The notes beneath the pieces were generated by a model. The model was not told where the DNA came from. It did not search any database and saw only the letters and a program-made list of their open reading frames with translations. A DNA stretch of 42,599 nucleotides from a virus. The DNA lies in the IMG/VR virus record IMGVR_UViG_3300025133_000237, positions 1 to 42,599 of that record, one strand, 5' to 3'. The stretch's first letter is position 1; each line of letters starts with the position of its first letter. Both the position numbers and the translations under genes were made by a program. Below are positions 1-10,054 of this stretch, in pieces.

Positions 1-683
1 TGTTGTAATACTATTTCTGCATCTCTAGTAGTATTACCAGCATAAGCTGCAACGGTAATATTAATTTCATACTGCCCATTAGTACCAGGAGAAGAAACAA
101 GATTTATAGTTATATCGTTTTGAGGATCTGTCCATGGATTAGTGGTTCCACTTGTAATACTAATATCATTAATACCCCATGAAGTAGTAGCCTGTGCTAC
201 AGTAAACAATTCAGTTATAGTAGCACCATTTGGGATTATGTCTTCCTGTGTTGTATCATCCCACTCAATAGTAAGAGGCGCTGCAGTCGTTGTCGTTGTA
301 GTTGTCGGAGCTGCAGTTGTAGTAGTTATTTGCGTTTGACCCGCTATCGCTAAGACTTCTCCTGGATTTGTACCAAAGTTCATTTCAACAGCATGTTCAT
401 AACCTGGATTAGCTGACTGATCTTGAGCATATAACCATACAGTTGTAACACCGCCACCTGGGTCAGCAGGATTCCATGGATCACTTAGGGTTCCACCTCC
501 AGTACTAGTACTATAAATGATATCAGCAAGTTCTAAGTAAGTTTGCGTCCCTCCCTGCGCCTCATCGTAATACTTCGTTTCTACAGTCTCTCCACTATCA
601 GCAAACGCCGCAGGTCCAAGACTTAATGCATCCGCAGATGAAGTGTATGTTGTACTTGTAAGTATTTCTATTATGTGCGCCAT
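1..683 (-). CDS. Partial Ig/BACON-like virion protein with Thr-rich linker
   Basis: This frame opens with ATG at 681-683 and stays open to base 1, so the C-terminus lies outside the window; 227 codons are visible. The first roughly 115 residues form a beta-rich domain with Gly- and Asp-rich turns. A Thr/Ala/Pro linker follows (ITTTTAAP, then TTTTTTTAAP), and then a second domain whose visible end (NTTRDAEIVLQ) resembles the last strands of a BACON-type Ig fold. A similar linker (PTTTTAEP) occurs in the 655-residue protein at 32670-34637. The gene lies downstream of large fibre-like genes and has its own promoter-like box at 716-726. A role as a surface-exposed adhesin or fibre decoration is inferred; the exact family is not recognised. 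Confidence 0.7.
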   Translation of the reverse strand, partial: MAHIIEILTSTTYTSSADALSLGPAAFADSGETVETKYYDEAQGGTQTYLELADIIYSTSTGGGTLSDPWNPADPGGGVTTVWLYAQDQSANPGYEHAVEMNFGTNPGEVLAIAGQTQITTTTAAPTTTTTTTAAPLTIEWDDTTQEDIIPNGATITELFTVAQATTSWGINDISITSGTTNPWTDPQNDITINLVSSPGTNGQYEINITVAAYAGNTTRDAEIVLQ

Positions 684-715
684 TCTTTATTCTACTTTTT
701 CTAGAGGGTTTCCTC

Positions 716-726
716 TATTATATATC
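716..726 (-). promoter_or_regulatory. Late-promoter-like box GATATATAATA
   Basis: On the minus strand this reads GATATATAATA, 32 bases before the ATG of the Ig-like gene. The same box recurs before several other minus-strand genes and resembles the T4 late promoter core TATAAATA. A 6-bp inverted repeat at 702-717 (TAGAGG/CCTCTA, 4-base loop) lies just downstream, in what would be the 5' leader. No transcription data are available. Confidence 0.45.
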
Positions 727-750
727 CACCTTTATAGCAGATACATTATG

Positions 751-3700
751 TTACCTGAGTAGTCGCGCAGCTCTAATAGAATTTAAGTTCTTACCTTTTG
801 GGCTGTACTTAGCAAATACTTCTAAATCAAATGAAAATTGCTCACCATACTTATCGAAAATATCCAAACCTAATTTTTTAGTATAGGTTAAGTTATTATA
901 TGCTAGTCTAGCAAAACCTCCAATTCTTCCAGTATCAGTAGATTCGTCGTTGCCAAAGTAATCAGTCATTCTGTATTGGAACACAATATCTACGCTTACC
1001 GCGTTGGACTCATTATCTTTTTTAGCTTTTATTTGTTTTGCAGATCTTTTAGTTTCTCCACTAACTTTTAATGAATCCGGATTTACAGGAGACATAAAAA
1101 GGAAAGATCCACAAGATCTACCACCTAATAAGTATTGATCGCTTGCGTCAAACGACATTTTGATCGGTCTAACAATATCAGGATTATTAGCAACTAATGT
1201 TCCGTCAAATAAACCTTCACCATCATGATAAGCAACTTGCTGTTTAGCTTTGATTTGGTCATAATTTATATCATAACCAAAGATTTGAAATAATGTTCCG
1301 CCCGTAGCTTGGTTTGCTGTTTTAGGTAAAGAAAATATCATAGACTTTCTAGTAACCGCTAAATCCATACCAGTACCAGGAGTACCATCATAATTAGTAT
1401 ATGCAGATTGCCAAATATTTTCTAATAGTGGGTGATCTTTATGTAAGAACAATCCATTATTGTAATTAGTTAAATTAATATCACTAGTACTTGATACATC
1501 AATCTTAGATCTATCCCAAGAACTTGGACTTGCACCAATTGTAGAGTTATTAAAACTACCTGACCAAATAAAATTGGTAGTGTTATTATCATTTGCAAGT
1601 GGATTAGGCCATGCTAAATCTCCATCAGTTTTTAACTCATACTCATAATTACTGATAGTTGGAGTAACTCCTGCACCTAAATTATCTAAAGGTGAATCAA
1701 TATAATGTGAGTTCTGATTTGCAATATCCATATATCTACTATAGATAAATTGACCTCTTCTTTGAGCTGATTGATATGGAGCATCCGATGTTTTATCAAA
1801 AGAAGTACTATCTACATTTTGATATTGAATCGGTACTAAGTCATAATTACCTTCTTGTTGATAGTAATCATCTCTTTCTACTTTATTATCAACCGTTGAA
1901 CCACCAGCATCATTATTACCAATACCAAATCCATTAGTAGCTGCAGTTGCAGATGTACCAATTGATCTATATGCAGGCTTAGATCTATCACCAATAAGTC
2001 TAGATATTAATTCTAGTTTAGTAGCTTTACTATTTTCTAATTGTAATTTAAAAGTTTTAGTAACAATATGTCCTTTTCTAACAGTTAAATCAGCAACATC
2101 ATCTACATAGTAACCAGCAAATAATTGAGTTGTAGTATCTTTTACAATGTTTGTAACTGTTCCATCTTCTGAAACAATCTTAACAATTAATTCACCAACT
2201 TCAGCTTCAACAGTACCTTTAAGTCCTGCTATTTGTGCTTCTAATTCTGCAATTTTATCATAAACAGATATTGGCTTTTGCTCTGGAGATAAAAATCCAG
2301 ATGCAATATTAGTTGCAACGTGTGCATAAAAGTTTTCATTTGCAGAAAATCCATCGCTAATGTGAGTGTATACTCCTTGTGCTGTTAATTCCTCTGTAAT
2401 TTGAACTTTAGCAAGTTCAGCAGTATTAACTTCAACTACAGCAGAAACATCAGTTGTATCAATTTCTTCTTCTGGGAATGAAACTGTAATAGGTTCTGAC
2501 CAATCAGATAAAATAGGATTTTGTGGGAAACCAGCCTCAGAGACAGATTTAATTCTAATCTCTACTAATTCACCCTGATTAATAGCAATATCTAATTGAT
2601 TAAAGTTAATCTCTTGACCATCTTCAATTTTAGTTTGTTGCCAGCTAAAGTTTTTAGAAATAATACCATTATTATCTATTGACTTAGATCTTTTTCTAAC
2701 TATAGTTTTAGACTCATTCCAATTTGAAAAGATTGCTTGTTTTTCTCTACCAGCATCTTTAAATTTAAGTTGAGCAGCTTCAGCAGCTTTACCTGAAGTA
2801 TTTAAGTATCTATATTGTATAATAAATTGTACAACTTCTTGATCTAACGTATCTGCAACTTGTTTTGCATAAGGTATTGACCAAAAACCTCTAACTCTAT
2901 ATTTAGGATTAATTTTAGCAGCATTCGATGATGAAGCTACCGCTTGTATTTGATTTACAACAGAATTATATAGCTTAGCTTCAGAAGTTCTTTCTTCAAT
3001 TAAAGAATTAAGCTCATTTCTATCTTTATCCTTTTGAACTTTAGATTCATATTTCTTAGTAGAAAAAATAGCTCTCTTCTTAGTAATACTGTTGTCTAAT
3101 TTCTTAACAGCTTCAAATACTGTAATCTTATCCGCTGATAATTTCTTAATCTTATCCGCTGAATCATTTTCAGTTAAGTGTTTATTAATTTGAACAACTT
3201 TAAAGTTATCTCTATTTAACACTGGAGCATCCGGTGTTACACCAACTGTAGCAGGAGGAATGTTATCCTCTTTAATTGCCATAATAAATTTACCAAAATC
3301 AGCTACATTCTCTTTATAGTAATCAGATAATAGTACAATTGAACCATCTTCTTGTAAAATCTCTAAATCATTAGAATAGAAACCAACACCTGGAGACCAT
3401 TTTTCAGCTAATAACTTAGATTGTGAATCTACTGCTTTTACAAACATTAAGATTCTTTCATCAAATCCAACAGGAACTTCAATACTTAAATTATTATCTT
3501 CAGCTTTATATACTGATAATATGTTAGCACCAATCTTAATCGGTTCGTACCCTTCAATCAACATAAGTTCAACCTGACGAGTCGATGCGTCAAGTTTATT
3601 AATCTTATACCTAGTGTTTTTAGAGCCACCAGCGACCATCAATTCATCACCCACGCGGATTAATTCAGTCTGGTCTAGGTCCTTATCATTATCTGAGTAT

Positions 3701-4431
3701 GTAAGCTTATCTAATGTATATAATTTGATAGCTTGTTTTTTAGTAACTCCACCTTCAACTACTTCTCTCTGAGAATTAGAAATTGATATTACATCAAATT
3801 TTCCAGTATATTGTGAAGTTCTGTAAGGCATATCTCTTACTTCTTCATCAAGAGTATATGCTATATTGTTATTGACTACATCTCTAATAGCTGTTAAATA
3901 ATCTACGCTATCTTGGTTTCTATAATTTTCATTAAAGAAATCTACAGCAACTTGATTTGTTCCGTCAAATAAAATTCTTTTTACAACAACTCTTTCCGTA
4001 TCATTTGGAATCTGCCCACTAACATCCATTGATGTAGTTAACATTGGGTTTAAGAAATCCTCTGCAAAATAATTTGGCTTAGTAGCAAAAATAGTAGGTC
4101 TAGCTAATGTTGAAATGTCATTAGCAGGAGTTTTTAAAGAGGTTGTAATAATATTTTGAAAAGTACCATCTGGTAATTTCACTTTAGTACTACCCTTTCC
4201 TAATCCAGTAAGAGATTTTAGATTATTATCTAATCTTTCTAGCTCTTTTTTCATAAAGCCAAAACCAGGTATTGATACTATTTTAGTACCTTCATCAGTT
4301 AGAATCTCTAATGAGACATCTTTCTGATTAGTAGTGACTGCTTCGTTGATACGCTCAAAGGTCTTAAGAGAATTAGTATTAATCTCTAGCAGTTTCTTCA
4401 ATGAGTTAGATATGGAGTTGTTAGTGTTCAT
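751..4431 (-). CDS. Very large virion structural protein (fibre- or baseplate-associated)
   Basis: A 1226-residue protein with no signal peptide or membrane segment. The N-terminal 60 residues look helical, beta-rich sequence follows, and a highly charged region near 450-510 is probably coiled coil. The middle (about 530-700) alternates in a way that suggests fibronectin-like repeats. A short heptad segment lies near 760-785, and the last 400 residues are Asn/Asp/Ser/Gly-rich and tail-fibre-like. It starts 1 base after the stop of the 645-residue gene at 4433-6370, so the two are probably co-translated. Its place after the baseplate wedge genes suggests a long fibre or a baseplate-peripheral protein. 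It matches no specific T4 gene that I recognise. Confidence 0.75.
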   Translation of the reverse strand: MNTNNSISNSLKKLLEINTNSLKTFERINEAVTTNQKDVSLEILTDEGTKIVSIPGFGFMKKELERLDNNLKSLTGLGKGSTKVKLPDGTFQNIITTSLKTPANDISTLARPTIFATKPNYFAEDFLNPMLTTSMDVSGQIPNDTERVVVKRILFDGTNQVAVDFFNENYRNQDSVDYLTAIRDVVNNNIAYTLDEEVRDMPYRTSQYTGKFDVISISNSQREVVEGGVTKKQAIKLYTLDKLTYSDNDKDLDQTELIRVGDELMVAGGSKNTRYKINKLDASTRQVELMLIEGYEPIKIGANILSVYKAEDNNLSIEVPVGFDERILMFVKAVDSQSKLLAEKWSPGVGFYSNDLEILQEDGSIVLLSDYYKENVADFGKFIMAIKEDNIPPATVGVTPDAPVLNRDNFKVVQINKHLTENDSADKIKKLSADKITVFEAVKKLDNSITKKRAIFSTKKYESKVQKDKDRNELNSLIEERTSEAKLYNSVVNQIQAVASSSNAAKINPKYRVRGFWSIPYAKQVADTLDQEVVQFIIQYRYLNTSGKAAEAAQLKFKDAGREKQAIFSNWNESKTIVRKRSKSIDNNGIISKNFSWQQTKIEDGQEINFNQLDIAINQGELVEIRIKSVSEAGFPQNPILSDWSEPITVSFPEEEIDTTDVSAVVEVNTAELAKVQITEELTAQGVYTHISDGFSANENFYAHVATNIASGFLSPEQKPISVYDKIAELEAQIAGLKGTVEAEVGELIVKIVSEDGTVTNIVKDTTTQLFAGYYVDDVADLTVRKGHIVTKTFKLQLENSKATKLELISRLIGDRSKPAYRSIGTSATAATNGFGIGNNDAGGSTVDNKVERDDYYQQEGNYDLVPIQYQNVDSTSFDKTSDAPYQSAQRRGQFIYSRYMDIANQNSHYIDSPLDNLGAGVTPTISNYEYELKTDGDLAWPNPLANDNNTTNFIWSGSFNNSTIGASPSSWDRSKIDVSSTSDINLTNYNNGLFLHKDHPLLENIWQSAYTNYDGTPGTGMDLAVTRKSMIFSLPKTANQATGGTLFQIFGYDINYDQIKAKQQVAYHDGEGLFDGTLVANNPDIVRPIKMSFDASDQYLLGGRSCGSFLFMSPVNPDSLKVSGETKRSAKQIKAKKDNESNAVSVDIVFQYRMTDYFGNDESTDTGRIGGFARLAYNNLTYTKKLGLDIFDKYGEQFSFDLEVFAKYSPKGKNLNSIRAARLLR

Positions 4432-4432
4432 A

Positions 4433-6370
4433 TTATCTTAAAATATCTACTTCGAATACAAAGTTGATTGGGTCTACACAAACTAGTTCGATATATGGTT
4501 TAGTACTTAATAATTGAGAAGGATCAATATCAACGATATTAGCCCATCCTGCAGATTTGTTAGTCCAAACTTTAATGTTATTACCATTAACGTCTATTGT
4601 ATCTACTGCAATTTTAAATACTTGACCTTTCTTCCAACCGTTGGTAGAATCATCAATGTATATATTTAGGTTACTATTTAATGGGTCACTAGTCAATAAG
4701 TTTTTTAAACTTAATCTATTAGTGTAAAGATTTAACTTAGACCAAACGCCGTATTGGTTTGCATTTGAATTATCAAAAGGTGCAGTAACTGTTAAAGCTC
4801 CTGTTGTAATTTTAGATGCAATATCCCATTTGTAAACGTCTGAAACTGAGTAGCCATCAACCTCGTTGTTAATTTTTATCTTACCAGCTACTGATTTATC
4901 AACTGTAGTACCTCTTCCTGAAAAAACTACATCTGTATTATATTGTAATTCTACCGGGATTGTACCATCTACTAATTGATTAATTTTAGCATGGGCATTA
5001 TTAATTAAATCTAATAGTGCAGATGAATCTTGTAGTTGTAGTGAACTAGCAGTTAAATCATCTTCAACTTCTTTAATTCTAGCTTCTAATGCCGCTGCTT
5101 TTGCAGTGCCTAAAACTACATTCTCTAAAGAGTCTAATCTATCTACAATTTTTGAATATCTATTATTAGCCTGTAATAATAAATCTGTTGCATTCTCTAG
5201 GGCAGTTGTAGTGTCCATAAAAAGATCCATTGAGAAAGTAGTAAAGTCATTAACACTTGTCTCAACTCCAACGTTATCTAGAGATGAATTAAATTTAAGA
5301 TTTAATTTTAATGAGAACGCATTACCATTTAAACCAGTTACTTCATTAGGCTTAAACTTAATTTGTTCGTGTATTTTTGAACCAGGACCTGGTGAATCTG
5401 TAATATCATCTAATATTAAGATACCATATAGGTTCGTTGCTCTATTTGCAGGTACTGAAGAGCTATATAAATCGTAATAAACTAAAACAGCATTAAACTT
5501 AAACTGTTGTCCCGTCTTCGCATAATCTAATAAAGACTTAACGTCTGGATTATTTTGAATAGGCTCGTATGATAGAGTGTCCCAATCAACTTGTACAGAA
5601 TTAGTAGCATTAGTTTGGATCTCATAAAAAGGTCCTGATGCTAATGTATGATTATCAACTACTGGTTCTAAATTAATATTAGGATCTGGATGTGTTTGTC
5701 CCTCTCTACCTTCAACGTTAGCTGCATTTACATCTGACGGATAAAGCTTTGTCGCTGATGTATTATACTCTGTTGGCTTAAACAATACCAGAGGGGTATA
5801 ACCTACCGAAGTTGGTACGTTAATATAAACCTCGTGATAAGTGTTACCTTGATATGCTACGTCGTTCTCTGCGTCTATACTACCTAAGTACTTTACTACT
5901 TTATCATAGTTAGAGCCTCCTAAGATCGCGTTATCGTTTTCAGCGTATGCGCCTGTTGAACTTTCGTTAGAGTCAGTTGATCTAAAATCTATTGCACCTA
6001 GCGCAGATAACCACTTAAAGAAAATCTTTTCAGCATCAGATGCTAAAATGATTGGATCGTAATCATCATCACCTAAAAGAATCTCTTCTAAGTTTAATGC
6101 ATAGTTTTGGAATGTCTGTGCGAAATCCACATTTGGCATGCCGGCAATATATGGTTGACCAGAGGGTTGCTTTAGATTTAATCCAAAGTCAATGCTATTT
6201 TCATTGGCCACAGATTGCGTGAAATCAGGTAGGTCTAGTAAAGCGTATTTACTAAACTCAAAATTGATATCTGCACTATTAAAGGCCCTAGTAATATCTC
6301 TCGCTGCTGAAGCGAAAGCATACATTGTGCCACCTTGCGGCTGCGGTATTCTAACTAACGGAGTTGCCAT
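4433..6370 (-). CDS. Virion structural protein, unknown (tail periphery)
   Basis: A 645-residue soluble protein. It opens MATPLVRIPQPQGGTMYAFA, followed by a helical stretch (RDITRAFNSADINFEF) of a kind common at the N-termini of phage tail proteins that dock on the baseplate. The centre is beta-rich. A coiled coil lies around 400-465 (DRLDSLENVVLGTAKAAALE, then KEVEDDL), which would suit a trimeric fibre, and a compact C-terminal domain ends FVFEVDILR. It is tightly linked to the 1226-residue gene downstream, and the pair may form one appendage. The structural assignment rests on context and composition. Confidence 0.65.
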   Translation of the reverse strand: MATPLVRIPQPQGGTMYAFASAARDITRAFNSADINFEFSKYALLDLPDFTQSVANENSIDFGLNLKQPSGQPYIAGMPNVDFAQTFQNYALNLEEILLGDDDYDPIILASDAEKIFFKWLSALGAIDFRSTDSNESSTGAYAENDNAILGGSNYDKVVKYLGSIDAENDVAYQGNTYHEVYINVPTSVGYTPLVLFKPTEYNTSATKLYPSDVNAANVEGREGQTHPDPNINLEPVVDNHTLASGPFYEIQTNATNSVQVDWDTLSYEPIQNNPDVKSLLDYAKTGQQFKFNAVLVYYDLYSSSVPANRATNLYGILILDDITDSPGPGSKIHEQIKFKPNEVTGLNGNAFSLKLNLKFNSSLDNVGVETSVNDFTTFSMDLFMDTTTALENATDLLLQANNRYSKIVDRLDSLENVVLGTAKAAALEARIKEVEDDLTASSLQLQDSSALLDLINNAHAKINQLVDGTIPVELQYNTDVVFSGRGTTVDKSVAGKIKINNEVDGYSVSDVYKWDIASKITTGALTVTAPFDNSNANQYGVWSKLNLYTNRLSLKNLLTSDPLNSNLNIYIDDSTNGWKKGQVFKIAVDTIDVNGNNIKVWTNKSAGWANIVDIDPSQLLSTKPYIELVCVDPINFVFEVDILR

Positions 6371-6394
6371 CTACAGTTCGGTTTTTTGTTTAAT

Positions 6395-6952
6395 TTATGA
6401 TATTGTACAAGCGTGTGAGCTAATTACATACCATGTGTTCTCAAAGCATCTTAATGTTACAGTTGAGTTAAGTCCTGTTAATTCAATAGTAGTCGCGCCA
6501 AGCGTACCTGTTACGGCTGCTGCAGCATTAGACTTATTGATTAACGTTACTTCAATTCCATCACTTCCATTTGGAAGAGTGAATGCACCATCAATAAGAT
6601 ATGAACCCTTAGTGATAGATGTTGGAGTTAATTGAACTCCTGTTGCCGGTGCGGCTGCTGTTCCTATAACACCTGATTTGATGATTTGAGCACCAAAAGT
6701 TACAGATGATGAAAAAGTTGCTGCTGTACCGATTGAAGCACCTGAAGAACTAACCGATAATAACGTGGAACCATCAACAACGTTTAAAGCTGCTACAGTA
6801 GCGTTTGTTAAACCCGTTAATACCGCAGTAGTAGGATTTAATAATGCTGTTATAGAAGCTAGCTCGTCGTTTAATAGTTCAAAGTTACTATTGATAACTG
6901 GTCTAGAAGATGATACCGAGTCTGTACCTAAAATTTCAGTAATGTTTGCCAT
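6395..6952 (-). CDS. Small fibre-like structural protein
   Basis: A 185-residue protein rich in Ala, Thr, Ser, Val and Gly with few charges. The N-terminus (MANITEILGTDSVSSSRPVI, then NSNFELLNDELASI) has the form of a fibre attachment segment. The rest shows repeated beta-strand patterns such as TAVLTGLTNATVAALNVVDG. The C-terminal sequence (ENTWYVISSH) is typical of small phage head- or tail-fibre proteins. The start is preceded by an A-rich leader and no Shine-Dalgarno. It lies between the 938- and 645-residue structural genes. The composition supports a trimeric decoration or tip protein, but no named family is claimed. Confidence 0.6.
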   Translation of the reverse strand: MANITEILGTDSVSSSRPVINSNFELLNDELASITALLNPTTAVLTGLTNATVAALNVVDGSTLLSVSSSGASIGTAATFSSSVTFGAQIIKSGVIGTAAAPATGVQLTPTSITKGSYLIDGAFTLPNGSDGIEVTLINKSNAAAAVTGTLGATTIELTGLNSTVTLRCFENTWYVISSHACTIS

Positions 6953-6960
6953 TTTTTCGT

Positions 6961-9777
6961 TTATTTTACTTTTAACATGTTGCGTTTTACAACGTTCTTA
7001 TTTCCATACGTGTCTTCCGCTTCCAGTTGTATCGAGTAATCACCCGGCTTCTGGAAAATGTACGTGAGCCACATATTATTATAGTATATATCATTGATTT
7101 CTGGGTTACTTATATTAGTAATAGTCCACTTAGGGTTTTTAGCCCCAGGGAACTTAGAAATATCCGTTGATATAGTTAAATGGGTAGATCTTTCGACTAC
7201 CGCATAGTTTTTAAATACTTTTACATTATCCCATGTTGGATTATAGTGAACTACATGGACGTCACCACTTGTAGCCGAGATTGAATTTGGATCAAACTTC
7301 TCAATTATTGCTGTTTCAAAATCGTATGTTTTAGAATACTCTTTACCAACACATAAAATGAATTGGAATTGATCTTGTCCACCTTGAGACTCTATATCTC
7401 CATCACCGTCTCCGTCTAATGCAACTAAATTATAGTTGAATTTAGAAATAACTGGGTCTGTGCTTGCAGTTAATTCTGCTACAATAGCTTCCCATAATGT
7501 AATTTGAGTAGCATTAGCAGGAGTTGTCGACGCTATTACGTGAGTTCCTATGCTAATTGCATTTGTTATTGGATTTTTATGAGTTATTTTTAAAATATCT
7601 CCTTGTTCAATCCAATCTATTTTAAATGATGCTGTTAAATCTGCGCCCACTCTCATATTGTCCCACCAATTATGTTCAGAATCTTTCCATCTAAATGAAG
7701 ATTCGCCCCATTGGTATGGACCAGTAGTTTCAGAATAACCTGTATCAGAATATATGTCTTGAAATCTTCTAACAGTAGAAAATCTAACACCTTGGTCTTT
7801 TGCATCTTTTGTATAGTTTGCTCTATCTAGTGTTAAATAGAAAGTTGCAATACTATCTTCAACTTTATCTGTATTATCTTGTGGGAAATCATAATAACCA
7901 CCTGACTTATTCCAATCTAAAAACTTAGAATCCCAAGTCGCAGCATTACCTTTCGCATCTTTATCTAACCATTTGTAAACACCGTATAATTCGATCTCTT
8001 TTAATTTAACATCAATTATATCAGATTTTTTATAGTAAGACATGTGTCCAAATAGATCATATAGTCTCATCTCTACTGTATAACTTCCAACGAATGGTAA
8101 GTTAATAGGTAATCTTCTATAATCGCCAGTAGCCTCGTTCTGTGCATCTAGGTAGTCAACCGGACCTCTATATTCTTGGTGGAATCCATTCGGTCCATCA
8201 ATAATCCATTCAATTTCATATACCCATCTTTTATACCAGTTGTTCCAGGTTACTTTTAGGTTTTGATTAGCATCTACTGCATCATCCCAAACAAAAACAG
8301 CTTCATCCCAAATATCATCCCATGATTCAGTTGAATCTAAAATAACCGGACATCCAATTGGAGTTACATGTTCAGCGTAATTAGCATTATATGATTCTAG
8401 GCTTCTGTCATGATATGTTTCATAGAAAGTTTCCCAGATAGATTTCATCTCAGTTCTCTGAGCTGCTGTTAAAGTAGACTCATTACCAATTCCTAAATTT
8501 AGGAATGTATCGTAATTAGTTCCAGTAGCATCTTGATCTAATACTGATTTTAAAACCAGTGAAGTGTCTTCAATAAAAAGATCTCTATTATTTGGAAATA
8601 CATCAAACTTAACTCTATGTCCCTCACTGAAAAAACTAATTGGATTTTGAATCTTCCACATGTTGACATTCTTCTGAGTGAAGTAGTCGCCTTCCCCTGT
8701 GATATCTATAATTTTAGCTTCTAGGGGTAAAAAATCTCTTTGTAATCTATTCTTTAAACCATATAGTTTAATTAAGACTTCTTCAGGAGTATAATCAAAT
8801 ACCTCATCAACATTAGCAAAATCCCACTGATCAAAAGTACCATTAGGCTCATTTAATCTGTAGACTAATGAAAATCTACTAGTCTTCTTTTGAGTTTTAG
8901 AAGGCATCTTAAATTTAAGTAGCTTTCTAGTCATCTCTCCTCTTACTGAAGAGTTAGGTACTGGAATTGCATGTAGCTTTCCAAATGTTTTAGAATCTTT
9001 ATCTACCGTGATCCAATATTCTTTAAGAGTAATTTTATCATAGCCAAAGAAATCAATTGCATTCAAAATGGCTTTATATGTTCCAACAAAAGGTTTGATG
9101 TTGTTCATCTCTAGAAGCAACTCTTTTCTCTTTTGGTTTAGTAGTTGATAATCAGGGTGCATCTCAGAAATATCATGCTTTTTAAATAGCATAAAATCTT
9201 CTTCCTCTAACGATGAACCTAAGTTAGCTAAAAGAACTTTTAGTCTTTCATCTTCAGCTTCAACTTCTCCATAAAATTCTATTCTAGCAATAGCACCGCC
9301 TAAAGTATCACTTATTAATAATACTCTTTTATGAATACCTGCATCTTGTGAAGATACAGCAATATTAATTTGTAAAGCAGTATTGATTGGATAGACAACA
9401 GTCTTATAGTAACTAGCATCCTGTGATACAATATTATTAGAGTCTAGCTCTAACTCTTGGTTTTTTAATTCTTTTACAAAAGCCTTTCCAGCATCTACGC
9501 TCATGCCATACATAATGACATCTTTAGATTGGTCTTTTTCTAAAGCTTCCCATGAAAACTTAAATGAAGTTCTAATCCCATCAGGTTGGTGTGGCTTACT
9601 AATTGTTGGCCCACCATTTTGTTCCATAACATCTTCTAATATAAAGAGATTAATCGTTTCATATAGGCCAGCAGATACTTCAGGTAAAAAGACTTTACCG
9701 GTCCAAATACCATCAACATCCTGAGCTAATTGTAGTTCAGTTGTAGTACCATTAAAGAATCTTAGATTATTCCACAT
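6961..9777 (-). CDS. Large baseplate wedge-type protein, positional counterpart of T4 gp7
   Basis: A 938-residue structural protein encoded two genes after the gp6-like gene, the position and approximate size of T4 gp7 (about 1030 residues). Residues about 215-260 (including GTYKAILNAIDFFGYDKI) are helical and charged. The middle has many Trp and Tyr residues, as in wedge and appendage proteins. The last 90 residues look like a PKD/Ig-type beta sandwich (YIFQKPGDYSIQLEAEDTYG). The start ATG follows an A-rich leader 1 base after the stop of the 91-residue gene. The wedge role is inferred from gene order; direct similarity to gp7 was not tested. Confidence 0.5.
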   Translation of the reverse strand: MWNNLRFFNGTTTELQLAQDVDGIWTGKVFLPEVSAGLYETINLFILEDVMEQNGGPTISKPHQPDGIRTSFKFSWEALEKDQSKDVIMYGMSVDAGKAFVKELKNQELELDSNNIVSQDASYYKTVVYPINTALQINIAVSSQDAGIHKRVLLISDTLGGAIARIEFYGEVEAEDERLKVLLANLGSSLEEEDFMLFKKHDISEMHPDYQLLNQKRKELLLEMNNIKPFVGTYKAILNAIDFFGYDKITLKEYWITVDKDSKTFGKLHAIPVPNSSVRGEMTRKLLKFKMPSKTQKKTSRFSLVYRLNEPNGTFDQWDFANVDEVFDYTPEEVLIKLYGLKNRLQRDFLPLEAKIIDITGEGDYFTQKNVNMWKIQNPISFFSEGHRVKFDVFPNNRDLFIEDTSLVLKSVLDQDATGTNYDTFLNLGIGNESTLTAAQRTEMKSIWETFYETYHDRSLESYNANYAEHVTPIGCPVILDSTESWDDIWDEAVFVWDDAVDANQNLKVTWNNWYKRWVYEIEWIIDGPNGFHQEYRGPVDYLDAQNEATGDYRRLPINLPFVGSYTVEMRLYDLFGHMSYYKKSDIIDVKLKEIELYGVYKWLDKDAKGNAATWDSKFLDWNKSGGYYDFPQDNTDKVEDSIATFYLTLDRANYTKDAKDQGVRFSTVRRFQDIYSDTGYSETTGPYQWGESSFRWKDSEHNWWDNMRVGADLTASFKIDWIEQGDILKITHKNPITNAISIGTHVIASTTPANATQITLWEAIVAELTASTDPVISKFNYNLVALDGDGDGDIESQGGQDQFQFILCVGKEYSKTYDFETAIIEKFDPNSISATSGDVHVVHYNPTWDNVKVFKNYAVVERSTHLTISTDISKFPGAKNPKWTITNISNPEINDIYYNNMWLTYIFQKPGDYSIQLEAEDTYGNKNVVKRNMLKVK

Positions 9778-9778
9778 A

Positions 9779-10054
9779 TTATTTACTTGTAGTATTGTCT
9801 TTTTCTACTGTATAGTTAGTATAATTTCTTAAGTATCTAACTTGATCTAAAAGATTTAAAAGAAAATCGTTTACAAACATAAGAAACTCTCTCATTGTTT
9901 GATTTCTAAAAATATGTCTAGAAAGCATTTTAGAAATTAAACCAGAAGTTTTTGCAGAATAATCATACCTCGTGTTCTTAAGATTGTCTCTTCTATGCTT
10001 AGCTACTTTATATAACCTCTTACGCTTGTATACTAATAAATCTTTAAATAACAT
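9779..10054 (-). CDS. Small basic protein in baseplate wedge operon
   Basis: A 91-residue Lys/Arg/Tyr-rich protein, probably all helical (LLVYKRKRLYKVAKHRRDNL; FLMFVNDFLLNLLDQVRYL). Its ATG overlaps the stop codon of the gp6-like gene by one base (TAATG), indicating translational coupling. The family is not recognised. Its position between gp6-like and gp7-like genes suggests a small wedge component or assembly factor. The high positive charge could also mean nucleic-acid contact. Confidence 0.6.
   Translation of the reverse strand: MLFKDLLVYKRKRLYKVAKHRRDNLKNTRYDYSAKTSGLISKMLSRHIFRNQTMREFLMFVNDFLLNLLDQVRYLRNYTNYTVEKDNTTSK

Noticed and set aside
288-345. Possible diversity-generating repeat in the Thr-rich coding tract
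   Set aside because: No reverse transcriptase or template repeat is visible; the repetition is simple ACN/GCN codon repeats.
702-717. Inverted repeat considered as a terminator
   Set aside because: The stem is only 6 bp and no T-run follows on the minus strand; it lies in the leader of the next gene.
5106-5477. Plus-strand open frame of 123 codons
   Set aside because: It lies fully inside the 645-residue structural gene on the other strand and has no A-rich leader or promoter box.
6192-6635. Plus-strand open frame of 147 codons
   Set aside because: It is antisense to the starts and ends of two structural genes; the composition looks like a shadow frame.
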